From contig CACJRE010000008.1 in assembly GCA_902595745.1 (NCBI GenBank), positions 1-37,651 on the forward strand: a DNA stretch of 37,651 nt, in the 5' to 3' direction. Below the pieces are notes generated by a model. The model had not been told where the DNA came from. It saw only the letters and a program-made list of their open reading frames with translations, and made no database searches. Below, piece after piece: positions 10,085 through 19,935 of the stretch. A program made the position numbers and the translations under genes. Position 1 is the stretch's first letter. Each line of letters opens with the position of its first letter. The stretch comes from an uncultured Pelagibacteraceae bacterium (GTDB lineage Bacteria; Pseudomonadota; Alphaproteobacteria; Pelagibacterales; Pelagibacteraceae).

Positions 10085-11875
10085 TCTTGGTTTATCTATA
10101 TCATAACCTTTTTTAAGCGCTGAATAATAAGCAAGTTTTTGAAGTGGTATAGTTAAAAGGAACGGGAGCAAATCATCATTGGTAGTTTCTACCTCAATTT
10201 TTTCCCAAATATTTTCAGAAATAATTTCATCTTTGCTTTTATTGGTAATTAAAAGAACTTTAGCTCCTCTTGCAACTACTTCCTGCATATTTGAAATAGT
10301 TTTTTTATAATAATTGTCTCTTGGGGCCAAAACTACAACAGGCATACCTTCTTCAATTAAAGCTAAAGGTCCATGTTTCATTTCACCTGCAGGATAACCT
10401 TCAGCATGAACGTAAGAAAGTTCTTTAAGTTTTAATGCTCCTTCTAATGCAATTGGAAAAGAAAATCCTCTACCTAAAAACATTGATCCTTTAGCCTCAT
10501 TAAATGTTGAAGCTATAGCTTGAATATCATTGTCTAGCAATAATGTTTCTTCAATTAGTTTTGGTAGATTTTTTAAATCTTTTATTTTTTCTTGATAATC
10601 TTTATTTTTAATTTCTTTTCTTAGTGATGATAATTTTAATGACAAGATATACAAAACAAGTATTTGCCCTAAAAAGGCTTTAGTTGAAGCAACCCCGATT
10701 TCAGGGCCGCAATGAATTGGTAACACAAAATTTGAGTCTCTAGCAATTGAGCTTTCAATTACATTTACAACTGCACAAGTCTTCATATTATTTTTATTAC
10801 ACAAATCTAAAGCTGCGTAAGTGTCGGCTGTTTCACCTGATTGAGATACAAAGATATATAAAGTATCATTTTTTAATCTGTTTTTTCGGTATCTAAACTC
10901 TGATGCTATATCAATGTTAACATCTAAATTTGATAGTTCTTCAAACCAGTATTTAGCCATTAAACAAGAGTGGTATGCAGTTCCACAACCAATCAGCATA
11001 ACTGATTTGATTTCATCTATTTTCCAGGGAAAATTATAAATATTGATTTCATTATTCATACTATCTATGTACTCTTTAATCCCTGTCTTCAACGTTTGAG
11101 GTTGTTCTTCAATTTCTTTGGCCATGAAATGTTTGAAGTCTCCTTTGTCATAATTTTGCTCATCAGAAGAAAGTTCTAAAACTTTTTTATTTATCTTTAT
11201 TCCTTCATCATTGAAAAAATTCACTTGATCTTTTTTAATAAAACAAAATTCACCATCTTCTAAATAAGTTATCTTATTGGTCATTGATTTAAGAGCATAT
11301 GAGTCTGATCCAAGGTAATTTTCATTAGGACCATATCCAACTGCTAAAGGAGAACCACGTCTTGCACCTATAATTAAATCTGGCATATCTTTAAAAATAA
11401 TTCCTAAAGCAAAACTTCCATGAAGTTGTTTTAAAGTTTTTGTTATAGCCTCTTGTAACTCAGAAGATTTTAGATTTTCTGTAATAAGATGAACAATTAC
11501 TTCGGTATCTGTTTGTGATTTAAATTTATGTCCTTTACCTAATAAATACTTTTTTAATAAAGTTGAATTTTCAATTATACCATTGTGAACCACAGATACA
11601 TTTTCTGATGAATGCGGATGTGCGTTAACACTATTTGGTACTCCATGAGTTGCCCATCTAACGTGACCAATACCAATATTTCCTGAAAGATTTTTTAAAT
11701 CAAAATTATTTTCTAGATTTTCTACTCTTCCCTCTGATTTAACCTCATTAATAAAACCATCAGACAATGTTGCAATTCCAGCTGAGTCATAACCTCTGTA
11801 CTCTAATTTTTTTAGAGAGTTAATAATACTGTTTGATACTGACTTATGACTAGATATCCCTATTATTCCACACAT
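10055..11875 (-). CDS. glmS: Glutamine-fructose-6-phosphate aminotransferase (isomerizing)
   Basis: 606 aa; MCGIIGI N-terminal nucleophile, LEYRGYDSAGIAT, two SIS domains, C-terminus KPRNLAKSVTVE. Confidence 0.98.
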   Translation of the reverse strand: MCGIIGISSHKSVSNSIINSLKKLEYRGYDSAGIATLSDGFINEVKSEGRVENLENNFDLKNLSGNIGIGHVRWATHGVPNSVNAHPHSSENVSVVHNGIIENSTLLKKYLLGKGHKFKSQTDTEVIVHLITENLKSSELQEAITKTLKQLHGSFALGIIFKDMPDLIIGARRGSPLAVGYGPNENYLGSDSYALKSMTNKITYLEDGEFCFIKKDQVNFFNDEGIKINKKVLELSSDEQNYDKGDFKHFMAKEIEEQPQTLKTGIKEYIDSMNNEINIYNFPWKIDEIKSVMLIGCGTAYHSCLMAKYWFEELSNLDVNIDIASEFRYRKNRLKNDTLYIFVSQSGETADTYAALDLCNKNNMKTCAVVNVIESSIARDSNFVLPIHCGPEIGVASTKAFLGQILVLYILSLKLSSLRKEIKNKDYQEKIKDLKNLPKLIEETLLLDNDIQAIASTFNEAKGSMFLGRGFSFPIALEGALKLKELSYVHAEGYPAGEMKHGPLALIEEGMPVVVLAPRDNYYKKTISNMQEVVARGAKVLLITNKSKDEIISENIWEKIEVETTNDDLLPFLLTIPLQKLAYYSALKKGYDIDKPRNLAKSVTVE

Positions 11876-11878
11876 AAA

Positions 11879-12496
11879 TTATTTTCTTTTATAATTCTTT
11901 ATTTCAGTTTGTAATGATCTTGTTAATGCTAAAGATTTCTTTTTTACTTTTTTGGTAATTACCGAACCAGCACCAATAATACTATCTTGTTCTATTGTAA
12001 GCGGCGCCACTAAGGATGAATTTGAACCCACAAAAACCTTGTCTTTAATTTTAGTTTTGCTTTTTTTTACTCCATCATAATTACATGTAATTGTCCCAGC
12101 ACCTATATTAACAGATTTACCAAGGTTGCTATCTCCAATATAAGATAAGTGATTTACTTTTGATTTTTTTCCAACAGTACTTTTTTTTATTTCTACAAAG
12201 TTTCCAATTTTAGAACCTTCTTTGAGGATGGTGTTGGGTCTTATTCGTGCGTAAGGTCCAACTTCAACTTTATTTTCAATTTTGCAAGACTCTAAATGAG
12301 AAAATGATTTTATTATAACATTGTTACCAATCTTCACATTTTTTCCAATGACTACGTAAGGTTCGATAATTACATTTTTTCCAATTTTAGTGTCATTTGA
12401 AAAAAAAATTGTTTCAGGTCCAAGCATTTTAACACCTCTAGTTAAAAATTTTTTTCTAAGTTTATTTTGAACTTTTTGTAAATTTAATTCTTTCAT
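11879..12496 (-). CDS. GlmU C-terminal-type glucosamine-1-phosphate N-acetyltransferase (left-handed beta-helix) only; uridylyltransferase domain absent
   Basis: 205 aa; PYARIRPNTILKEGSKIGNFVEIKKSTVGKKSKVNHLSYIGDSNLGKSVNIGAGTITCNYDGVKKSKTKIKDKVFVGSNSSLVAPL is diagnostic GlmU LbetaH; no N-terminal pyrophosphorylase motifs; in-frame stop shortly upstream and a divergent gene beyond it. Confidence 0.9.
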   Translation of the reverse strand: MKELNLQKVQNKLRKKFLTRGVKMLGPETIFFSNDTKIGKNVIIEPYVVIGKNVKIGNNVIIKSFSHLESCKIENKVEVGPYARIRPNTILKEGSKIGNFVEIKKSTVGKKSKVNHLSYIGDSNLGKSVNIGAGTITCNYDGVKKSKTKIKDKVFVGSNSSLVAPLTIEQDSIIGAGSVITKKVKKKSLALTRSLQTEIKNYKRK

Positions 12497-12565
12497 TGTA
12501 AGATTCTTTATATTAAGTATATGGCTTAATTAATTCACATAATATTTCTTTAAAAAACTTTTGAA

Positions 12566-13249
12566 ATGAAACAAAAATTCACAATTTTATTTGATTTAGA
12601 CGGTACATTAGTTGACACCGCACCTGATTTAATGATGGCACACAATCACGTGATGAAGAAATTTGGTTATCCAACTAAATCAACTGAAGACATTAGAAAT
12701 TTAGTTGGTAAAGGGGCTGGAGCTTTAATTGGAAGATCTATTTGGGGCCAAGCAAAAAGAGAATTTAGTAAAGTCTTGGATGAAAAGATTAAAGAAGAGA
12801 TGGTTAAGGAATTTGTGAGTTTTTACGGTAAAAACATTGTTAATGAAAGCACGTTAGTTACTGGAGTTAAAGAATTTTTAATTTGGTGCAAAGAGCAAAA
12901 TATTTCCATGGCTGTGTGCACAAATAAACAAGAACATTTGTCAAATGATCTTTTGAAAAAAATTGGAATTTATGATTTTTTTGAGTATGTGGCTGGATCA
13001 GATACGTTTGATTATTGTAAACCAGATCCAAGACATCTTACCAATGTAGTAGAAATATTAGATGGTGATGTAAAAAAAACTATAATGATTGGTGATAGCG
13101 AAACTGATGCGAATGCTGCTAAAGCAGCTGAGATACCAGTTATTTTATTAGAAAACGGATATACTGAAAAAAATACAACTGAAATATATCATAATCACCT
13201 TATAAAAGACTTCATTGGTATTGAAAAAATAATAACAAAATATCTTTAA
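12566..13249 (+). CDS. gph: Phosphoglycolate phosphatase-like HAD hydrolase
   Basis: 227 aa; FDLDGTLVDTAPDL, VCTNKQEHL, KPDPRHL, MIGDSETDANAA. Confidence 0.88.
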   Translation: MKQKFTILFDLDGTLVDTAPDLMMAHNHVMKKFGYPTKSTEDIRNLVGKGAGALIGRSIWGQAKREFSKVLDEKIKEEMVKEFVSFYGKNIVNESTLVTGVKEFLIWCKEQNISMAVCTNKQEHLSNDLLKKIGIYDFFEYVAGSDTFDYCKPDPRHLTNVVEILDGDVKKTIMIGDSETDANAAKAAEIPVILLENGYTEKNTTEIYHNHLIKDFIGIEKIITKYL

Positions 13250-13302
13250 TATTGATTAATTTTTTTTAACTATTAAAACAAAATCACTATTAAGGAGTTA
13301 TT

Positions 13303-14805
13303 TTGTTATTACATACCGTTAAAGTTTATCCGTCAAAAATCAACCTTCCTAAAAAAAAGCAACTCGCATGGAAGATTGCTGAAATTGCAAGCGATAATGT
13401 AAAACTTAATAAAGAGGCAATTGAAATGGTTATCAATAGAATTATTGATAACGCGTCTGTTGCTATAGCATCATTAAATAGAAAGCCTGTAATTTCCTCT
13501 AGAGAAATGGCTCTAAAACATTCAAGAAAAAACGGTGCTACATTATTTGGAGTAAATTCAAAACTTAAATTCGATTGTGAGTGGGCAGCATGGTCAAATG
13601 GAACTGCTGTTAGAGAACTTGATTTTCATGATACATTTTTAGCTGCTGATTACAGTCACCCAGGAGATAACATCCCTCCTCTTTTAGCGGTTGCTCAACA
13701 AAATAAACTTAGTGGATTAGATTTATTGCGAGGAATCATTACAGCCTATGAAGTTCAAGTAAATTTAGTTAAAGGAATTTGTTTACACAAACACAAAGTG
13801 GATCACATAGCTCATTTAGGACCAAGTGTTGCAACAGGACTTGGCTCAATGTTAAAACTTAATACAGAAACAATTTATCAAGCAGTACAACAAGCTCTAC
13901 ATACAACTGTATCAACAAGACAATCTAGAAAAGGTGAAATTTCAAGTTGGAAAGCTTACGCCCCTGCTCATGCTGGTAAACTTGCAATTGAAGCCGTAGA
14001 TAGAGTTATGCGTGGTGAAGGTGCACCTAGCCCAATATACGAAGGTGAAGATAGTGTTATTGCAAGAATATTGGATGGAAAAAAAGCTAATTATAAAGTG
14101 CCACTTCCTAAAAAAGGAGAAGTGAAAAAAGCTATCCTTGAGACTTACACAAAAGAGTATTCTGCAGAGTATCAATCACAAGCATTAATTGATTTAGCTA
14201 AAAAACTTAAGACTAAAATACCAAATCTAAATCAAATCAAAAAAATCGATATATTTACTAGTCACCACACTCATTATGTGATTGGAACTGGTGCTAATGA
14301 TCCTCAAAAAATGGACCCAAATGCAAGTAGAGAAACTCTTGATCACTCTATAATGTATATTTTTGCTGTAGCTCTAGAGGATGGAGATTGGCATCATGTA
14401 AAATCGTACACTAAAGCAAGATCAAATAAAAAAAGCACCATTAAAATTTGGAAGTCTATTACAACTTATGAAGATAAAAAATGGACTAAGAAATATCATG
14501 ATCCTAATCCAATGAAGAAATCTTTTGGTGCTAAAGTAGTTGTCACTTTAAATAATGGTAAAAAAATTAGCGAACAACTTGATAGAGCAGATGCTCACCC
14601 TTATGGAGCAAGACCATTTAAGAGAAAAAACTATATTAATAAATTTTTAACTTTAACAGACGGTATTCTTAATAAAAAAGAGAGTGATCGTTTTTTAAAA
14701 ACAGTTCAAAAATTAAAAAATTTAAAGTCAGGTCAATTAGATAAATTGAATATAGAAATTAAAAAAAGAGATCTGAAAAGAAATTTAAGAAAAGGAATAT
14801 TTTAG
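13303..14805 (+). CDS. prpD: 2-methylcitrate dehydratase (MmgE/PrpD family)
   Basis: 500 aa; [68 protein letters not shown] start with AAGGAG at about 13292-13297. Confidence 0.95.
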   Translation: MLLHTVKVYPSKINLPKKKQLAWKIAEIASDNVKLNKEAIEMVINRIIDNASVAIASLNRKPVISSREMALKHSRKNGATLFGVNSKLKFDCEWAAWSNGTAVRELDFHDTFLAADYSHPGDNIPPLLAVAQQNKLSGLDLLRGIITAYEVQVNLVKGICLHKHKVDHIAHLGPSVATGLGSMLKLNTETIYQAVQQALHTTVSTRQSRKGEISSWKAYAPAHAGKLAIEAVDRVMRGEGAPSPIYEGEDSVIARILDGKKANYKVPLPKKGEVKKAILETYTKEYSAEYQSQALIDLAKKLKTKIPNLNQIKKIDIFTSHHTHYVIGTGANDPQKMDPNASRETLDHSIMYIFAVALEDGDWHHVKSYTKARSNKKSTIKIWKSITTYEDKKWTKKYHDPNPMKKSFGAKVVVTLNNGKKISEQLDRADAHPYGARPFKRKNYINKFLTLTDGILNKKESDRFLKTVQKLKNLKSGQLDKLNIEIKKRDLKRNLRKGIF

Positions 14806-15701
14806 TGCATTTTGTTAATAAAGAACCAAGTCAAAAAAGAACTGATTTTGTTGAAAAATTAAAATCAAACAAAATATTAAGAGTACCAGGTGCCTACAAT
14901 CCATTAACCGCAAAACTAATTGAAGAAATTGGATATGACGCAGTTTATATCTCAGGGGGTGTAATGGCTAATGATCTTGGCTTTCCTGACATTGGTTTAA
15001 CTACATTACAAGATGTTAGTACGAGATCATATTTAATTTCAAGAGTTACAAATTTACCTACTATTGTAGATATAGATACAGGTTTTAAATCTTGTAAAGA
15101 AACTATAGAGACATTTGAAGAGTTTGGAATTGCAGCTGTTCATTTAGAAGATCAAATAGAGAGAAAAAGATGTGGTCATCTTGATAATAAAGAATTGATC
15201 TCAAAAGAAGCTATGGTTAATAAAATCAAAGAATGTGTAGCAGCTAAAAGAGACAATAATTTTAAAATAATTGCAAGATCAGATGCAAAAGGAGTTGAGG
15301 GAATTGATAAAATGATTGATAGATGCAAAGCATACATTGATGCTGGTGCTGAAATCATCTTTCCAGAAGCTCTTCATGATGAAAAAGATTTTGAAAAAGT
15401 AAGAAAAGAACTTTCTTGTTATTTGTTAGCTAACATGACTGAATTTGGTAAATCTAAACTTTTCAATTATAAAGAATTAGAAAATTTTGGATATAATATA
15501 GTGATTTACCCAGTCACTACACAAAGATTAGCAATGAAAAATGTAGAAGATGGATTAAGAGACATTTATACGGATGGACATCAAAATAATATTATTGATA
15601 AAATGCAAACTAGAAAAAGACTTTATGAGTTAGTTGAGTATGAAAAATACAACTCTTTAGATGAAAAAATTTATAATTTTAATACGGAAGGACATGAATA
15701 A
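14805..15701 (+). CDS. prpB: Methylisocitrate lyase
   Basis: 298 aa; LRVPGAYNPLTAKLIEEIGYDAVYISGGVMA, DIDTGF, HLEDQIERKRCGHLDNKEL; GTG start overlaps the prpD TAG. Confidence 0.95.
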   Translation: MHFVNKEPSQKRTDFVEKLKSNKILRVPGAYNPLTAKLIEEIGYDAVYISGGVMANDLGFPDIGLTTLQDVSTRSYLISRVTNLPTIVDIDTGFKSCKETIETFEEFGIAAVHLEDQIERKRCGHLDNKELISKEAMVNKIKECVAAKRDNNFKIIARSDAKGVEGIDKMIDRCKAYIDAGAEIIFPEALHDEKDFEKVRKELSCYLLANMTEFGKSKLFNYKELENFGYNIVIYPVTTQRLAMKNVEDGLRDIYTDGHQNNIIDKMQTRKRLYELVEYEKYNSLDEKIYNFNTEGHE

Positions 15702-16825
15702 TGAGTGAAGAAATTAAAAAAGGTCTACTAGGTATAGTAGTTGATGAAACAGAAGTTTCAAAAGTAATGCCTGAAATAAACTCTCTTACTTATAGAGGTT
15801 ATGCAGCTCAAGATTTATGTGAATATTGTAGGTTTGAAGAAGTTGCATATTTAATTTTAAATAAAGACCTTCCAAACTCAATTCAATTAAAACAGTTTGA
15901 AAAAGAAGAAAAAAATAACAGAGAACTATCAAAGAATTTATATGAGATAATTAAGCATATGCCAAAAAAATCCCATCCAATGGATGTTGCAAGAACTGCA
16001 GTAAGCGTGATGGGTCTAGAAGATAAGGAGACATCAAATTCTTCACCTGAAGCAAATATGAGAAAAGCTCTAAGAATTTTTGCTAAAACTCCTACTGCGT
16101 TAGCTGCATTTTATAGAATTAGAAGTGGCAAAAAAATTATAAAACCAAAAAAAGAATTAACTTTTGCAGAAAACTTTTTTTATATGTGTTTTGGAAAAGT
16201 TCCACAAAAAGAAATAGTTAAAGCATTTGATGTTTCTTTAATTTTATACGCAGAACATAGCTTTAATGTATCAACATTTACTGCAAGAACTATTACAAGT
16301 AGTTTGTCTGATATTCATGGAGCAATAACTGGAGCTATAGCAAGTTTAAAAGGTCCTCTTCATGGTGGAGCAAATGAAGAAGTGATGCATATGATGAAAA
16401 AAATTAAAAAACCTGAGAATGCTTTAAAATGGATTAATAATGCTCTCAAAAATAAAGAAGTGGTGATGGGCTTCGGTCATAGAGTTTATAAATCTGGAGA
16501 CTCTAGAGTGCCAACCATGAGACAGTATTTTGGAAAAGTAGCTAAAATTAAAAAAGATAAAACCTTTGAAAAGATCTATGACATTGTTGAAAAAGTGATG
16601 ATTAAGAAAAAAAATATTCATCCAAATGTAGATTATCCAACTGGTCCTACCTATCATCTGATGGGTTTTGATACTGATTTCTTTACACCAATATTTGTAA
16701 TATCAAGAATTACTGGTTGGTCAGCTCATATTATGGAACAGCATGCTGCAAATAAACTTATTCGACCGCTTGCAAAATATAAAGGTAACAAGCATCGAAA
16801 AGTTATGGAACTTAACTACAGATAA
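15701..16825 (+). CDS. prpC: 2-methylcitrate synthase / citrate synthase family
   Basis: 374 aa; YRGYAAQDLCEYCRFEEVAYLIL, LYAEHSFNVSTFTARTI, GPLHGGANEEVMHM, MGFGHRVYKSGDSR; TAATG overlap with prpB. Confidence 0.93.
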   Translation: MSEEIKKGLLGIVVDETEVSKVMPEINSLTYRGYAAQDLCEYCRFEEVAYLILNKDLPNSIQLKQFEKEEKNNRELSKNLYEIIKHMPKKSHPMDVARTAVSVMGLEDKETSNSSPEANMRKALRIFAKTPTALAAFYRIRSGKKIIKPKKELTFAENFFYMCFGKVPQKEIVKAFDVSLILYAEHSFNVSTFTARTITSSLSDIHGAITGAIASLKGPLHGGANEEVMHMMKKIKKPENALKWINNALKNKEVVMGFGHRVYKSGDSRVPTMRQYFGKVAKIKKDKTFEKIYDIVEKVMIKKKNIHPNVDYPTGPTYHLMGFDTDFFTPIFVISRITGWSAHIMEQHAANKLIRPLAKYKGNKHRKVMELNYR

Positions 16826-16836
16826 TATTTTAAAAA

Positions 16837-17859
16837 TTAACTAAAGGCTTCTGTCCAAGTACCTTGTGTTGATGCTTTAGAATATTCAGTAGCACGACCT
16901 TCAAAGAAGTTCATGTGTTCTACAGCATTAAGCATTGTATCTAACCAAGATAAAGGATTTTTCTGCACATCGTAAATTGCTTCTAAACCTAATTGATCAA
17001 GTCTTCTATTTGCAATAAATCTAATATAATCTTTAACTTCTTGTGCAGTTAAACCTTCCATTGGACCCATTTCAAATGCTAAATCTATAAAAGCATCTTC
17101 GTGCTCTATAATAGTTCTACAAGCTTGATATAGTTCTTTTTTAAGTTCTGGTGTCCACGTTTCTGGATTTTCTTTAATAAAATCTTTGAACAATCTTATC
17201 ATAGAATTGCAATGAAGAGTTTCGTCTCTGACAGACCAAGTAACAATCTGCCCCATACCTTTCATCTTATTATGTCTTGGAAAATTTAAAAGAATTGCAA
17301 AACTTGCAAACAGTTGAAGCCCCTCAGTAAAAGCACTAAATACTGCAATTGTTTTTGCAATGTCGTGATTTGATTTTACATCAAAGCCTTGCATGTAATC
17401 ATACTTGTCTTTCATTTCCTTATACTTCATGAAAGCTGAGTATTCTGACTCAGGCATCCCGATTGTATCTAATAAATGAGAGTAAGCAGCAATGTGAACT
17501 GTTTCCATAGATGCAAATGATGACATCATCATTAGCACTTCAGTTGGTTTAAATACATTCATGTAATGTCTAATGTAGCAATTACTTACTTCAACATCAG
17601 CTTGAGTAAAAAATCTAAAAATTTGAGTTAATAAATTTTTTTCAGAAGCACTTAGGTTTTTTTGCCAATCTCTAACGTCATCTCCTAGTGGTACTTCCTC
17701 AGGCAGCCAATGAATTCTTTGTTGAGTTAACCATGCATCATAACACCATGGATATCTAAAAGGTTTGTAAACAGGATTGCCTACAAGTAATCCATTATTA
17801 TTTTTTTTTGGTTGAATAATTTCTTGTTTTACTTTTTCTGCTACTGACATGATAGGCAC
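16837..17859 (-). CDS. nrdB: Ribonucleoside-diphosphate reductase beta subunit, class I
   Basis: 340 aa; SFASMETVHIAAYSHLLDTIG (E..H...Y metal/tyrosyl-radical region), FTEGLQLFASFA, VRDETLHCNSM. Confidence 0.96.
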   Translation of the reverse strand: MPIMSVAEKVKQEIIQPKKNNNGLLVGNPVYKPFRYPWCYDAWLTQQRIHWLPEEVPLGDDVRDWQKNLSASEKNLLTQIFRFFTQADVEVSNCYIRHYMNVFKPTEVLMMMSSFASMETVHIAAYSHLLDTIGMPESEYSAFMKYKEMKDKYDYMQGFDVKSNHDIAKTIAVFSAFTEGLQLFASFAILLNFPRHNKMKGMGQIVTWSVRDETLHCNSMIRLFKDFIKENPETWTPELKKELYQACRTIIEHEDAFIDLAFEMGPMEGLTAQEVKDYIRFIANRRLDQLGLEAIYDVQKNPLSWLDTMLNAVEHMNFFEGRATEYSKASTQGTWTEAFS

Positions 17860-19778
17860 TCCTCGTATTCTGGTTCTTCAGTTTTTGTTGCTTTATTTTT
17901 GTAAACATTTGCCAAAACATCTGTTGATTTTGCATCATTGATATTTTCAGCTCTTTGGATTGATTTTGATCTACAGTAATAAAGGCTTTTTAAGCCTTTT
18001 TTCCAAGCATCAAAATGAATTCTGTGTAACTCTTTTTTATGAACATCTGCAGGTAAAAACAAATTTACTGATTGAGCTTGAGATATGTATGGAGTTCTAT
18101 CTCCACTCAACTCTATGATCCATTTTTGATTTAACTCAAATGCTGTTTTAAAAACATCTTTTTCCAAATCAGTTAAAAAATCTAAATGAGATACAGAACC
18201 TTGATTAGTCGTGATACTTGACCAAGTTTCATCATCATTTTTACCATGGCTTTCTAATATTTCTTCTAAATATCTATTTCTCACATTAAATGAACCGGAT
18301 AAAGTTTTGTGTGTGTAGCTGTTAGCTGCTATTGGTTCTACCCCTGGTGATGCACCACCACATATAATCGAAATTGAAGCTGTTGGAGCTATTGCTGTTT
18401 TATTTGAAAATCTTTCTTGATAACCATACTCAGCCGCATCTGGACAAGCACCTCTTTCTTCAGCTAGATCTTTTGAAGCTTTGTTAACTTGAGCATCTAT
18501 CTGTTTAAATATTTTTTTATTCCAAGATTTAGCCATTACAGACTCAAGAGGAATTCTATTTTTTTGTAAAAAAGAATGGAAACCCATCACACCCAGTCCA
18601 ACACTTCTTTCTCTTTCTGCTGAATATTTTGCATCTTTAAATTGATCAGGAGCTTTTTTTATAAAGTCAGTTAAAACATTATCTAAAAATCTCATAACAT
18701 CACTAATCATGTCTGGATCATCTTTCCATTCATCATACTTCTCTAAATTAAGTGATGATAAACAACAAACAGCAGTTCTGTCTCTTCCGTCTTTATCAAT
18801 TCCAGTCGGTAAAGTTATTTCACTACACAGGTTTGATGTTTTAACAGTTAAGTTAGCAAGTTTATGATGCTGTGGAATTAATCTATTAACTGTATCAATG
18901 TAAATAATATAAGGTTCACCTGTTTCTATTCTAGCAGTTAACAATCTTATCCATAAATTTCTTGCTGATATTGTTTGTTGAACAGTACCATCTGCAGGAC
19001 TTTTTAGTGCCCACTGTTCATCAGTTTCAACAGCTCTCATGAAAGCATCTGAAAGTAAAACACCGTGGTGTAAATTTAGAGCTTTTCTATTTGGGTCTCC
19101 GCCTGTTGGCCTTCTCATTTCAATAAATTCTTCAATTTCAGGATGATCAACTGGCAAATAACAAGCTGCAGATCCTCTTCTTAAAGAACCTTGGCTAATT
19201 GCCATGGTTAAAGAATCCATAACTTTAATGAAAGGAATTATTCCAGAAGTTTTTCCAACTTTACCAATTTTTTCACCAATGGATCTAAGGTTGCCCCAAT
19301 AACTTCCGATACCACCACCTTTTGCAGCTAACCAAACATTTTCACTCCAAAGATCAAGAATGCCTCCAAGGCTATCTGATGCTTCATTTAAAAAACATGA
19401 GATTGGTAAACCTCTTTTAGTTCCCCCATTAGATAGAACAGGTGTTGCTGGCATAAACCAGAGATTGCTTATGTAGTTATAAATTCTTTGTGCATGTAAA
19501 TTATCATCAGCATAAGAACTTGCAACACGTGCAAATAAATCTTGAAATGACTCGTTATGCCCAAGATATCTATCTTTCAAAGTTGCTTTACCAAAATCAG
19601 TTAAATTGGCATCTTTAGATCTATCAATCTTAATTATAATACCTTTGTCGTTTTGAAAGAGTTCAGTTTCTGTGCTTAAAGAAAAAAGATCAGGTCTATT
19701 TCCTTTTGATACTTCCTTAACTTCTGGGCTATATTCGGAGACAGCTTTCTTTAGGGCCTGTGATAGAATCTTATTCAT
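17841..19778 (-). CDS. nrdA: Ribonucleoside-diphosphate reductase alpha subunit, class I
   Basis: 645 aa; MPATPVLSNGGTKRGLPISCFLNE, GGGIGSYWGNLRS, SNLCSEITLP, C-terminal ECLSCQ redox tail; overlaps nrdB by 19 nt. Confidence 0.97.
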   Translation of the reverse strand: MNKILSQALKKAVSEYSPEVKEVSKGNRPDLFSLSTETELFQNDKGIIIKIDRSKDANLTDFGKATLKDRYLGHNESFQDLFARVASSYADDNLHAQRIYNYISNLWFMPATPVLSNGGTKRGLPISCFLNEASDSLGGILDLWSENVWLAAKGGGIGSYWGNLRSIGEKIGKVGKTSGIIPFIKVMDSLTMAISQGSLRRGSAACYLPVDHPEIEEFIEMRRPTGGDPNRKALNLHHGVLLSDAFMRAVETDEQWALKSPADGTVQQTISARNLWIRLLTARIETGEPYIIYIDTVNRLIPQHHKLANLTVKTSNLCSEITLPTGIDKDGRDRTAVCCLSSLNLEKYDEWKDDPDMISDVMRFLDNVLTDFIKKAPDQFKDAKYSAERERSVGLGVMGFHSFLQKNRIPLESVMAKSWNKKIFKQIDAQVNKASKDLAEERGACPDAAEYGYQERFSNKTAIAPTASISIICGGASPGVEPIAANSYTHKTLSGSFNVRNRYLEEILESHGKNDDETWSSITTNQGSVSHLDFLTDLEKDVFKTAFELNQKWIIELSGDRTPYISQAQSVNLFLPADVHKKELHRIHFDAWKKGLKSLYYCRSKSIQRAENINDAKSTDVLANVYKNKATKTEEPEYEECLSCQ

Positions 19779-19811
19779 AATTGTTACTATATTTTGTTAT
19801 TGTGACGAAAA

Positions 19812-19827
19812 CAACTATATGTTGTAT
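19812..19827. promoter_or_regulatory. Putative NrdR box (start-codon proximal)
   Basis: CAACTATATGTTGTAT matches 12/16 of the NrdR-box consensus acaCwAtATaTwGtgt; 34 bp upstream of the nrdA ATG. Confidence 0.65.
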
Positions 19828-19842
19828 GCGTTCGTTGTTAAT

Positions 19843-19858
19843 ATACTATATAAACAAC
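19843..19858. promoter_or_regulatory. Putative NrdR box (distal)
   Basis: ATACTATATAAACAAC matches 10/16 of the consensus, including CTATATA; exactly 31 bp from the first box. Confidence 0.55.
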
Positions 19859-19935
19859 TATTCAATAGAACATTTATAGAACGCGACAAAATATTTTTCA
19901 ATAAAAAAATTAAAAAAAGAGTAAGTAATTAACAG

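Noticed and set aside
16424-16657. 77-aa minus-strand ORF inside prpC
   Set aside because: Antisense shadow frame of a well-supported citrate-synthase-family gene.
19672-19932. 86-aa plus-strand ORF spanning the nrdA 5' end and the intergenic region
   Set aside because: Covers the nrdA start and the putative NrdR boxes; no recognisable protein signature, so treated as spurious.
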